Shown: positions 24,014 to 31,738 of the stretch, piece after piece
Numbering within the stretch: the first letter of the stretch is position 1
Layout of the letters: each line of letters starts with the position of its first letter
Assembly: GCA_001917175.1 (NCBI GenBank)
Contig: MNTV01000032.1
Coordinates: forward strand, 44,079 to 108,078
DNA length: 64,000 nt
Source of the DNA: Azospirillum sp. 51_20
Lineage (GTDB): Bacteria; Pseudomonadota; Alphaproteobacteria; RF32; CAG-239
Direction of reading: 5' to 3'
Made by a program: the position numbers and the translations under genes
The notes under the pieces: generated by a model
What the model was told of the DNA's origin: nothing
Seen by the model: the letters and a program-made list of their open reading frames with translations, nothing else
Database searches by the model: none

Positions 24014-24724
24014 CTGCCGAACACCTGCCGCGTTTTACGAAAAACCGGAAGCAAAGACCGTCGGAACAGCCCTGTATGCTTAAATTTCCATGCGTCATCA
24101 CGGACGGCATTTGCCCCTGATACGCCGGCATATCATACCGGACACCTTTCATATGTCCTCTCTCTCCTTTGTTACCCCGAATCCCCTTATATCACTTCAC
24201 ACCGAACAGTCTGCATGCCTTTTTATACGCCCCGCTGTCAGCCCCCATACGTTACTTCATATGATCCGCCGGCATTCCGCTTCACACCACTTTTTATCTC
24301 TCCGAATCCCCTTATATTTCCCCCGAACCCGGTATCGGATCTTGCGGGAAAAAAGAAAAAAAGACGCCTTATCCGTCATTCTCCTGCCGGAAGTACGACG
24401 GATAAGACCGTCATCCCGCAACAAACACAGCCGTATCCGCCATCCTGCAAGCAAACGAAAAGGCTTGGAGAACTTACGAAAAAACAAACAGCCAAAAGAA
24501 AAGCAATACACAAAGAGGCACAAGAGCAAAGTGCAACCTGACAGACTTTCCGTCCGTTTCCCGCAAGCGAAAGGGATAAGCGGATTCGGGAATCCTGCGG
24601 AAAAGGAAGGACAAAAAAGGAAAAGGAAAATAAAACTCAACGGGATTGAAAACGGTATGATTCCGAGAAAAAAACAGATAAAAAAGGAAAGAAAAATAAA
24701 GTAAACGGAGTGAGCGGATTCGGA
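24014..24724. other. Gene-free region turning purine-rich
   Basis: Nothing protein-coding is supported. CCGAATCCCCTTATA occurs twice (24177 and 24301). CTTATCCGTC and GACGGATAAG form a 10-bp inverted repeat near 24369-24407. From about 24340 to 24710 the plus strand is rich in A and G (AAAAGGAAGG, AAAAAAGGAAAAGG), the mirror image of the pyrimidine islands elsewhere. Confidence 0.6.
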
Positions 24725-25015
24725 AACCTCATGTCGCGAAAAGAAGCGGAAAGCCGGAACTGTTCCGCCATATTCATATGTTGCCGGAGATACCGCCTGA
24801 ATATCCCGTAAAATTAATGGCGGGCGACCTCAAAGGCAAAAACCGCCTTTTAACATAAGAACGGTTTCGACCTCACAACCGAAAATTTGAGTACAAAGAG
24901 CATCACGTTGATACCACAGAAAAAACAGCCGGAAGAATATATCCGAAATCACCCCCCCCAAAAAAAACGCGGCACAAAGTCAACAGCTTGTGGATTTTAC
25001 CCCGCTTAGGGCAAA
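24725..25015 (+). pseudogene. tnpA: Decayed IS200/IS605-family transposase tnpA (copy 1)
   Basis: Pieces of a Y1 transposase are readable in different frames. The HUH motif is intact as His-Ile-His at 24769-24777, followed by MLPEIPPEYPVKLM and GDLKGKNRLL, then a TAA. Next comes NRKFEYKEHHVDTTEK, which corresponds to the FWxxGYYVDTxGxN block (His-His-Val-Asp codons from 24901). In another frame EEYIRN follows, with the catalytic tyrosine codon at 24938-24940. At least one stop and several frameshifts separate the blocks, so no active transposase can be made. IS200 TnpA proteins are ~150 aa; the N-terminal third is not recognisable here. Confidence 0.75.
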
Positions 25016-25130
25016 CCGGGCAATCTTTCCCCATCGAAACGTCAGCAGCTTTAAAGACAAAGATATTGCCGAGCGTATGCCAAGTGCCGGCATTATATGC
25101 AGAAACTTCTCTTCTTATCAGAAAAACCGT

Positions 25131-25210
25131 GTTCCGGGCATGCGGCCAACCTGCCGCGTCAGAGTGTCATAGTTCCGGCATGCGGCCAACCTGCCGCGTT
25201 AGAGTGTCAT
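25131..25210. repeat. Two tandem 40-bp repeats
   Basis: GTTCCGGGCATGCGGCC and onward through AGAGTGTCAT occupies 25131-25170 and recurs at 25172-25210 with two differences. Each unit contains GCATGC and GCGGCCAACCTGCCGC, a short palindromic core. Only two copies exist and there is no spacer, so it is not a CRISPR. It lies just beyond the tnpA relic and could be part of that element or its target. Confidence 0.8.
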
Positions 25211-25255
25211 ATATCTTTTAGCGTTCGCCGATACCTTGAGGGTTACGCCCGAGCA

Positions 25256-25287
25256 TGAAAATCCCCGCGTTTTATGCGGGGAGCTTT
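25256..25287 (-). terminator. Terminator of the acidic protein gene
   Basis: CCCCGC pairs with GCGGGG around GTTTTAT directly after the stop codon at 25288. On the minus strand only ATTTTC follows, so the T-tract is weak. Confidence 0.7.
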
Positions 25288-26346
25288 TTATTTTTTCAAA
25301 CCATAAGAGAAATAACGCGGCTTTTCATAAACCACGATCCGTTCGATTTTTTCAAACGAACTCATGCGGCTGCCGTAAATGATCTTGCCGTTGGTTCCGG
25401 GCAGACTGCCGTTTCTTTCCTGATATTCCTTCAGATCCATCAGATTCATAAATACGCCGTTTTCAAAAAAAACGTTCCAGCCGTAAGGCGAATCAATGTT
25501 GACATGAATGGTTTTAATGCTTTTGTCATAATCAAGAAACTCCGGCATATTGTTCAAAGAAACCTCATAAACCTTTTCTCCCAGCGTGCCGTCATACCAT
25601 CTCAGGCATCCGAGAGCCCGACGGTCTTCCTCGGACAAGAAACATGCCTCTTCCGGTTTGTTTTCCTCCGCCGACAACGCCGCATTTTCCGTTCCCGGCA
25701 CTTCCGTCACCGGTTTCTCCGCCGACAGGTTTTCTTCAGTCGCCGGATTTTCCGTCACCAGTTCTTCCGCCGGCAGGCTTCCCCCCGCCGCCGGACTTTC
25801 CGGTTTTTCCCCGCCGACGGCAGCCATCAGCTCGGCAACCGTTGCCGCCGGCGCCGTCCCCCGCTCCGACAAAGAACCGAAAGCCGCCGCACGGTTTGCC
25901 GCCGAAGCATCAAATCTCGGTTTTTCCGCAAACTCGGGTATTTCCGGCTCGGCTTCGGCAATGCCGGACTGCGGCATCGCTGCCGTCAACGCGTCAAAAT
26001 CGGACAATGTTTCCTCCGCCGCGTCAAACCTCGGCATTTCCGGTTCAATCCCGGCATCGTCAACTGCCACTTCCTTCGCCGGAATTGCAGGTTCTGCCGC
26101 GGACGTCTGCGCCGGTTTGGATTTTCCGCCGCCTCTTGAAGCTTCGTATTTGCTCAGCGCCGTATCCAGATCGTCAATGCTGAAATCGTTAAAATCGATA
26201 AAATCGTCATCATCGTCCGCGTTGCCGTTTCCGCCGGCGGCCGGCGCATCGTTCCCGTCGGCGGCAAGCAAAGCGTCGATACTGCCGACACCGCCGTCCG
26301 CGTCCTTAAGGTTTAATTCAAAATCGTCGTTTTCTTTACCAGCCAT
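25288..26346 (-). CDS. Acidic, largely disordered hypothetical protein
   Basis: The 352-aa protein has a strongly acidic N-terminus (NADDDDDFIDFNDFSIDDLD), a ~150-residue Ala/Glu/Pro-rich region with repeated phrases (NPATEENLSAEKPVTEVPGT) and almost no predicted fold, and an ordered C-terminal ~115 residues from about 237 (CLRWYDGTLGEKVYEVSLNN, then IKTIHVNIDSPYGWNVFFEN). No signal peptide or membrane span is seen. I do not recognise the C-terminal domain. The layout suggests a cytoplasmic adaptor with an interaction tail. It is a single gene with its own terminator, next to the IS200 relic. Confidence 0.75.
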   Translation of the reverse strand: MAGKENDDFELNLKDADGGVGSIDALLAADGNDAPAAGGNGNADDDDDFIDFNDFSIDDLDTALSKYEASRGGGKSKPAQTSAAEPAIPAKEVAVDDAGIEPEMPRFDAAEETLSDFDALTAAMPQSGIAEAEPEIPEFAEKPRFDASAANRAAAFGSLSERGTAPAATVAELMAAVGGEKPESPAAGGSLPAEELVTENPATEENLSAEKPVTEVPGTENAALSAEENKPEEACFLSEEDRRALGCLRWYDGTLGEKVYEVSLNNMPEFLDYDKSIKTIHVNIDSPYGWNVFFENGVFMNLMDLKEYQERNGSLPGTNGKIIYGSRMSSFEKIERIVVYEKPRYFSYGLKK

Positions 26347-26454
26347 CGTTTTGATCCTTGAATCGCAGAATTTTTACCTGAACACAGCTTACACAATATA
26401 AGTTAATTTGTTTTTAACAAAAAAAAGCCCCGACTGCAAGCAGAATGGCGGAAA

Positions 26455-26510
26455 ATAAAAAAAGTTTTTCAGCCGTACCCGGATCAGGCGTAACTGAAAA
26501 ACCTTTTTTA
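26455..26510 (-). terminator. Terminator of the two-component operon
   Basis: GTTTTTCAG (26464-26472) pairs with CTGAAAAAC (26494-26502) around a 21-nt loop. The minus-strand side runs into TTTTTTTATT. It lies 30-80 bp after the kinase stop and closes the long glmM-to-kinase run. Confidence 0.8.
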
Positions 26511-26538
26511 TCGGAAAGTATATTTCCTGATATGAGAG

Positions 26539-27912
26539 TTATAAGGGAATAGAAATGAGTACCCTCAAGCCTCCTATCGGTGAATCGGTCAGCTCTATTT
26601 TGCCGCCGTGTGAAACGATAACATCCTTGGCAATCGACAGTCCGAGACCGACGCCGCCGGTTTCCTTGTTGCGGGAACCTTCAATCCGGTAAAAGGCCTT
26701 AAACACGTCTTCCCTTTTGTCGGGCGGAATTCCCGGCCCGTCGTCGTCGACCGTCACTTCCAGCTTGTTGTTGTTGCTCTCAAGCGCAACCGAAACCGTG
26801 CTGCCGTAGTTGAACGCGTTGCCGATAACGTTGGTCAGCGCCCTTTTCAGCGACTGTTCGCGTCCCTGAATGGCGCTCACCTGATCGTTGGTGCTGTAAC
26901 GGATCAACGCCTTGCTGTTGCGGAATTTGTTCAAAATGCTTAAAATCATTTCGTTCATGTCAACGAAAGTCGACGGCTCGCCGCCTTCGCCGCTGACAAA
27001 CGACAAATAGCCTTCAAGCATTTTTTCCATCTCGTTAACGTCTTGCAGAAACTCTTCCTTGTCCAGACCGTTTTTATCGCCGTTGTCGGGCAGCATCGCC
27101 AACTGCAGCTTCATCCGCGTCAGCGGCGTGCGCAGATCGTGGGAAACGCCGGCCAGCATCTGCGTTCTTTCGCTGATCTGACGCTGAATGCGCTCTTTCA
27201 TCTTGATAAAGGCAATGCCGGCACGGCGCACTTCCGAAGAACCGTAAGGCTTGAACTTTTTATTGTCCACCCCTTTGCCGAACTCTTCGGCCGCTTCCGC
27301 CAGATTGGCGATAGAACGAACCTGAATGCGCAGGAACAAAACCGCCACCAGAAACAGCAGCAGCGAAGTGCCGATCATCCAGGCAACGAACCCGAAAATG
27401 GAAGTGCTGAAAATGTTCTTTGACGAAGTCGCAAACTGATACAAACCTTTTTCGGTATCGACGAAAACCACCAGGTCGGGATTGCTCTTGCCGATGTAAA
27501 TGCTGGTGATCGCTTCGGGAAACTCCACTCTCAGCGCGTCTTCCAAAAACCCGGTCACCAGTTTGTTCTGTTTTCTGACCTTGCGGATCACCTCATGTTT
27601 TTTGTCGTTGGGATAATACTCAAACTCCATGTCAAAAATCTCTTTGGTCAGCGCCTGAATTTCGGGCAGATTGGCCGGAGATTTTTCCGACAGCTGCATG
27701 GCAAAGGCCATGTTGGACGTCAGATTGGTGGAGAGCCGTTTGCCGACCCGCCCCCAGCTGCCGTCAAAAAACGCGACGATCGACACCACCTGAACCACAA
27801 TCAACGGAATGAAGATCAGAAGCATCGTACGAAAGAACAGCGTGCGCGGCAGCATCTTGATCTTCAGATAGCGCATCGTGTCTTCCACTTTTTTCGGAAA
27901 TGTCAAATGCAT
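26539..27912 (-). CDS. EnvZ-type sensor histidine kinase
   Basis: This 457-aa membrane kinase has TM1 at residues ~26-48 (MLLIFIPLIVVQVVSIVAFF), a ~120-residue periplasmic sensor, TM2 at ~173-195, a HAMP domain, the HisKA phospho-acceptor His258 in AGVSHDLRTPLTRMKLQL, and an HATPase_c domain with NVIGNAFNYG, DDDGPGIPPD and GGVGLGLSIAKDVI. The VSHDLRTPLTRMKL box and overall layout match EnvZ-like kinases. The ATG at 27912 has AAGGAG seven bases upstream. It lies 30 bp downstream of its response regulator. The stimulus is unknown; envelope or osmotic stress is the usual assumption. Confidence 0.95.
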   Translation of the reverse strand: MHLTFPKKVEDTMRYLKIKMLPRTLFFRTMLLIFIPLIVVQVVSIVAFFDGSWGRVGKRLSTNLTSNMAFAMQLSEKSPANLPEIQALTKEIFDMEFEYYPNDKKHEVIRKVRKQNKLVTGFLEDALRVEFPEAITSIYIGKSNPDLVVFVDTEKGLYQFATSSKNIFSTSIFGFVAWMIGTSLLLFLVAVLFLRIQVRSIANLAEAAEEFGKGVDNKKFKPYGSSEVRRAGIAFIKMKERIQRQISERTQMLAGVSHDLRTPLTRMKLQLAMLPDNGDKNGLDKEEFLQDVNEMEKMLEGYLSFVSGEGGEPSTFVDMNEMILSILNKFRNSKALIRYSTNDQVSAIQGREQSLKRALTNVIGNAFNYGSTVSVALESNNNKLEVTVDDDGPGIPPDKREDVFKAFYRIEGSRNKETGGVGLGLSIAKDVIVSHGGKIELTDSPIGGLRVLISIPL

Positions 27913-27942
27913 TTTTCCGCTCCTTCAAGTTATCAAAAAAAG

Positions 27943-28632
27943 TTATTCGGTCAGCAGCATATAGCCTTTGCCGCGGACCGTCTGCAAATAGCGCGGATTT
28001 TTGGAATCCCTTTCAATCTTCTTGCGCAGCCTTGTCACCTGCACGTCAATCGAACGCGGCCCCTGTCCGGCTCCCAGCAGCTCCGCCAGCCGGTCGCGGC
28101 TGAAAATCTGCCCCGGCTTCTGTCCCAAAAGCGAAAGCATGGACTGTTCCACCGGCGTGATATGGACAACCTCCCCGTCTTCGCCGGTCAATTCCCGGGT
28201 TTCCAGATCATACCGGCAAAGCCCCAGATTAAGCCGGGTTTCCTGTTTTTCGTTTTCCTGCGGCGCGCGGCGGAGAATGTTTTTAATCCTCAAAACCAGT
28301 TCCTTGGGTTCAAACGGCTTCGGCAGATAATCGTCGGCGCCGCTCTCCAGCCCCGCGATACGGTCGCCGGTTTCCCCCATCGCCGTCAGCAGAATTACCG
28401 GAACGTTGTCTTCCTTCCTCAGGCCGGCAAGAAATTCCAGACCGCTTTCCTCGGGCATCATAATGTCGACGATCAGAAGATCGAACTTATACTGTTTCAG
28501 CATCATCCGGGCTTCCGCCGCGCCTTTGGCAGCCGACACGCGAAAACCGTTTTCCTGCAGAAAGCGCTGCAGCAGCGCCCGCAGACGGGTATCGTCGTCC
28601 ACCACCAGAATATGCGCCTTGTGCATTTCCAT
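27943..28632 (-). CDS. OmpR-family response regulator
   Basis: This ~229-aa regulator has a receiver domain with acidic pocket DDDTRLRALLQRFL, the phospho-acceptor Asp in LLIVDIMMPEESG, and a KPFEPKEL lysine. The C-terminal winged helix includes LTPVEQSMLSLL-type VHITPVEQSMLSLLGQKPGQ and RSIDVQVTRLRKKIE, then RYLQTVRGKGYML, close to OmpR. Start codons at 28632 (ATG), 28626 (ATG) and 28647 (TTG) are possible; 28632 is preferred. It follows the pgsA stop by 17 bp and precedes its kinase, so this is a regulator-kinase pair cotranscribed with pgsA and uvrC. Confidence 0.95.
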   Translation of the reverse strand: MEMHKAHILVVDDDTRLRALLQRFLQENGFRVSAAKGAAEARMMLKQYKFDLLIVDIMMPEESGLEFLAGLRKEDNVPVILLTAMGETGDRIAGLESGADDYLPKPFEPKELVLRIKNILRRAPQENEKQETRLNLGLCRYDLETRELTGEDGEVVHITPVEQSMLSLLGQKPGQIFSRDRLAELLGAGQGPRSIDVQVTRLRKKIERDSKNPRYLQTVRGKGYMLLTE

Positions 28633-28649
28633 CGCGGTCCCGGCCAACG

Positions 28650-29525
28650 TCAGTTTTCCGTTTTCTCAGGTGCCGCCGGCCGATCCGCCGCTGCCGCCGG
28701 GGACGCTTCCGCCGTCGTCTGTGTTGCCGCCGGCTTAATTTCCTTCACCCCCGTTTTGGCCGCCGCTTTTTTCCGTCGGCGGCTGTTTTTCACCGCCGCT
28801 TTGGCAGCCGTCTTTTTCGGCGCCGGGGTTTCGGCATCGGCCGTCTTGGCCTTGCGCCCGCGCTTCGCCGCCGCTTTCTTCACCACCGCCTTTTCCACGC
28901 TGTTCTTAACCTTGACGGCAATTTTCTTAACTTCCTGTTCCACCTGTTTGACCGGATTCTTCTTGTTGTTTTCAACCGTATAAATATAATCCAGACATTT
29001 TTCGAAATACTGATAACCGGTAATGAAAGTCAGAATGCCGGCCACCCACAGCAGCCATTCGCCAAGCACACCGACGGGATTGCCGATCAGCGGCAGGTTT
29101 TGCAGCAAAATCATGGCGATCGCCGTCATCTGAAAACCGGTTTTCCATTTGGCCAGACGGGTTACCGGCATGCCGACGTGGAACTCGGCCAGAAACTCGC
29201 GCAGACCGGAAACCAGAACTTCCCGGCACATGATGATGATGACCGGAATGTAGGTCAGCGGCGTCACCAACTGGTTGGCAACCACAATCACCAGCGCCGA
29301 CACCACCAGCAGTTTGTCGGCAATCGGATCAAGCAGCCGTCCGAGCACCGAATTCTGATTGCGGGAACGGGCAAAATAACCGTCAAGATAATCGGTAATC
29401 GAAGCCGTTACGAACAACGCGCCGGCCAAAATCGACCACAGGACGGAATGAATATAAATCGAAAGGAAAATGACCGGGATCACGACAATCCGGGAAATCG
29501 TCAGAACATTGGGAAGATTTAACAC
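28650..29525 (-). CDS. pgsA: Phosphatidylglycerophosphate synthase with histone-H1-like tail
   Basis: PgsA joins CDP-diacylglycerol and glycerol-3-phosphate in the inner membrane, the committed step to phosphatidylglycerol. The CDP-alcohol phosphotransferase motif is present as DYLDGYFAR, then G-x3-DPIADK. Core PgsA is ~185 aa and ends near residue 187 here. About 100 further residues are Lys/Ala/Pro-rich, low-complexity (VVKKAAAKRGRKAKTAD, APKKTAAKAAVKNSRRRKKA) and histone-H1-like, then acidic at the very end. The GTG at 29525 (AGGTG upstream) gives the family-typical start VLNLPNVLTISR; an ATG at 29591 overlapping the uvrC stop (ATGA) would add 22 residues. Confidence 0.92.
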   Translation of the reverse strand: MLNLPNVLTISRIVVIPVIFLSIYIHSVLWSILAGALFVTASITDYLDGYFARSRNQNSVLGRLLDPIADKLLVVSALVIVVANQLVTPLTYIPVIIIMCREVLVSGLREFLAEFHVGMPVTRLAKWKTGFQMTAIAMILLQNLPLIGNPVGVLGEWLLWVAGILTFITGYQYFEKCLDYIYTVENNKKNPVKQVEQEVKKIAVKVKNSVEKAVVKKAAAKRGRKAKTADAETPAPKKTAAKAAVKNSRRRKKAAAKTGVKEIKPAATQTTAEASPAAAADRPAAPEKTEN

Positions 29526-29587
29526 TGCAACACCTATCAAAAAAACAAAATTAAAAATCCATTTGCCAAGATAATATTGCATAAATT

Positions 29588-31393
29588 TCATTTATGGAAG
29601 TATTTAAACACTTTTTCCGCCGTTTTTTTGCTGATTCCCGTTACGTTTTCAATATCTTTGAGGCTTGCCTGCGCCACCGCCTCGGCCGAACCGAAATAAT
29701 TGAGCAGCGCCTTCTTGCGGCCGGCGCCGATTCCCTCGATGGCGTCAAGCTTCGACCGGGTTATCGATTTGCCGCGTTTTTTGCGGTGGGTGCCGATGGC
29801 GAAGCGGTGCGCCTCGTCGCGGATGTTCTGCATGTAAAAGGCCAGCGGCGAAGCAAACGGCAGGGCAAAACTCTCCTTGCCCGCCTGATGGTAGAACTCC
29901 TTGCCGGCATTGCGTTCCGGCCCTTTGGAAATGGCGATCACCGCAATCCCCGAAAGATCGAAATCTTTCAGGCATTCAAGCACCGCATGCAGCTGGCCGA
30001 GGCCGCCGTCGAGCAAAATCACGTCCGGACGGTTTTCCGGCGTCATCCGCTTAAACCGACGGGTCAGCACTTCTTTCATCATTGCAAAATCGTCGTTGGT
30101 AATGGCCGGATCCTTGATGTTGAAAGTGCGGTAAGACTTCTTGTCGAAACCTTCCGGAGTGGCCACGATCATCGCCCCCACCGCATAGCTGCCTTGGATG
30201 TGCGAGTTGTCGTAAACCTCGATCCGTTCCGGCATTTTCGGCAGTCCGAACGCCTGCTGCATTTCAAGCAGATTGCTGCGGACGGAATTTTCCAGCGCCA
30301 TTTTGCGTTCCAACGATTCTTTGGCATTGTTCCTGACATTGGCGGCAATTTTGGCTTTGTCGCCGCGTTGATAAACATTGATCCTTGCGCCGATGGCTTC
30401 GCTTAAAAATTCCCGCCCCTCTATCTCATCGGCGAGCACAATCTCTTCCGGCGGCACGTGCGAAGCGTAAAAACTGCTTAAGAAAGCCTCCATAATCTCG
30501 CCGTCTTCGGCTTCTTCCGCCTGCGCGGGGAAAAACGGCAGATTGCCGCAGTTCTGCCCCGAACGGATGAAAAAGACCTGAATGGAAACCCGGCCGCTCT
30601 GACGATACAAAGCAACGAAATCCGCCGATCTGATTGAACCGTATTCGACGTTGGTGCCCTGCTGCACGCTGGTTAAGGCGCGGATCCGGTCACGGTACGT
30701 CATCGCTTCCTCAAAATCCTGCCGTTCGCTTGCTTCCTGCATTTTCGCCGTCATTTCGTCGCGCAGCCGGCTGCTTTTGTTTTCGATAAAGGCCACGGCC
30801 TCATTGACCAGCTGCCGGTATTCCTCTTTGGAAACTTTGCCGACGCACGGCGCCGAACAGCGTTTGATCTGATACATCAGACAGGGGCGGTCGCGGTGAG
30901 AAAACACGCTGTCCGAACACGAACGCAGCAAAAACGCCTTCTGCAAAAGGTCCAGCACGTTGTTGACCGCGCCGGCGTTGGCAAAGGGGCCGAAATATTT
31001 GTAACCGTCCTTTTTTTCGCCGCGGTATTTACAAAGCACCGGATATTCGGCCTTCACGTCCAGCGAAAGATAGGGGAAGCTCTTGTCATCCTTGAGCAGA
31101 ATGTTGTAATGCGGCGCCAGTTTTTTGATCAGCTCGTTTTCCAGCAGCAGCGCCCGCGCCTCGTTTTCGACGACGATAAACTCCATCCGTTCGATTTCCG
31201 ACACCATCCGCTGCAGCCGGACCGGCAGCTTTTCGATATGCGAATAGGCCACAATCCGCTTTTTGATGTTTTTCGCCTTGCCGACGTAAAGCACCTTTCC
31301 GCCCTCGCCCAGCATCCGGTAAACACCGGGCTTTTCGGGAGCGATGCGGATGTTTTTCTTCAATATTTCCAGTCCGCGCCTGATATCGATCAA
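29588..31393 (-). CDS. uvrC: Excinuclease ABC subunit C
   Basis: UvrC makes both incisions during nucleotide-excision repair after UvrA and UvrB locate damage. The 601-aa protein shows an N-terminal GIY-YIG nuclease domain (EKPGVYRMLGEGGKVLYVGK), a UvrB-binding UVR motif (MQEASERQDFEEAMTYRDRI), an RNase-H-like second nuclease domain with YDNSHIQGSYAVGAM and LLDGGLGQL, and C-terminal helix-hairpin-helix motifs (LDAIEGIGAGRKKALLNYFG, IENVTGISKKTAEKVFKY). Length is typical. Its stop overlaps a possible pgsA ATG by four bases, and the uvrC-pgsA order is common in Proteobacteria. Confidence 0.97.
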   Translation of the reverse strand: MIDIRRGLEILKKNIRIAPEKPGVYRMLGEGGKVLYVGKAKNIKKRIVAYSHIEKLPVRLQRMVSEIERMEFIVVENEARALLLENELIKKLAPHYNILLKDDKSFPYLSLDVKAEYPVLCKYRGEKKDGYKYFGPFANAGAVNNVLDLLQKAFLLRSCSDSVFSHRDRPCLMYQIKRCSAPCVGKVSKEEYRQLVNEAVAFIENKSSRLRDEMTAKMQEASERQDFEEAMTYRDRIRALTSVQQGTNVEYGSIRSADFVALYRQSGRVSIQVFFIRSGQNCGNLPFFPAQAEEAEDGEIMEAFLSSFYASHVPPEEIVLADEIEGREFLSEAIGARINVYQRGDKAKIAANVRNNAKESLERKMALENSVRSNLLEMQQAFGLPKMPERIEVYDNSHIQGSYAVGAMIVATPEGFDKKSYRTFNIKDPAITNDDFAMMKEVLTRRFKRMTPENRPDVILLDGGLGQLHAVLECLKDFDLSGIAVIAISKGPERNAGKEFYHQAGKESFALPFASPLAFYMQNIRDEAHRFAIGTHRKKRGKSITRSKLDAIEGIGAGRKKALLNYFGSAEAVAQASLKDIENVTGISKKTAEKVFKYFHK

Positions 31394-31405
31394 ATCTACT
31401 CTTCC

Positions 31406-31723
31406 TTAAAAAATCAGCGTTTCAAAAAAGATAAAGGCCAACAGCCCCGAAAACATCAGCTGCAGCAGGTTGCCGACGAACCTTCCACCCATTGCCGGAT
31501 AATCCAGCCCGCGCCCGTGTTCTTTATATATTTGATTGAAAAACAAAGTGTAAAGACCAGACCAGGCAGCCGACAGCAAATAAAAGCTCAGATCCGAAAA
31601 CAACGGAAAAGCTTCTTCCATGTCCAGAAACGCCGACAGCAGGAAACCGGCGATGATGCCCGAAAACACCATCGGCCGGAAAATGATGCCGCTGGTAAAC
31701 AGGGCCTTCAATCCGTTCAGCAA
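31406..31723 (-). CDS. Small integral membrane protein, hypothetical
   Basis: This 105-aa protein has three hydrophobic segments (about residues 12-35, 43-62 and 83-104: MVFSGIIAGFLLSAFL, LSFYLLSAAWSGLYTLFF, LLQLMFSGLLAFIFFETLIF). Between segments 2 and 3 lies a conserved-looking loop NQIYKEHGRGLDYPAMGGRF. I do not recognise the family. It is tightly placed between glmM (15 bp) and uvrC (12 bp), so it belongs to the same transcript and is probably a real, membrane-located gene. Confidence 0.75.
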   Translation of the reverse strand: MLNGLKALFTSGIIFRPMVFSGIIAGFLLSAFLDMEEAFPLFSDLSFYLLSAAWSGLYTLFFNQIYKEHGRGLDYPAMGGRFVGNLLQLMFSGLLAFIFFETLIF

Positions 31724-31738
31724 TGTTTTTCGCCTCCC

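Noticed and set aside
25131..25210. CRISPR array
   Set aside because: Two 40-bp copies directly abut with one base between, so there is no spacer and no cas gene nearby.
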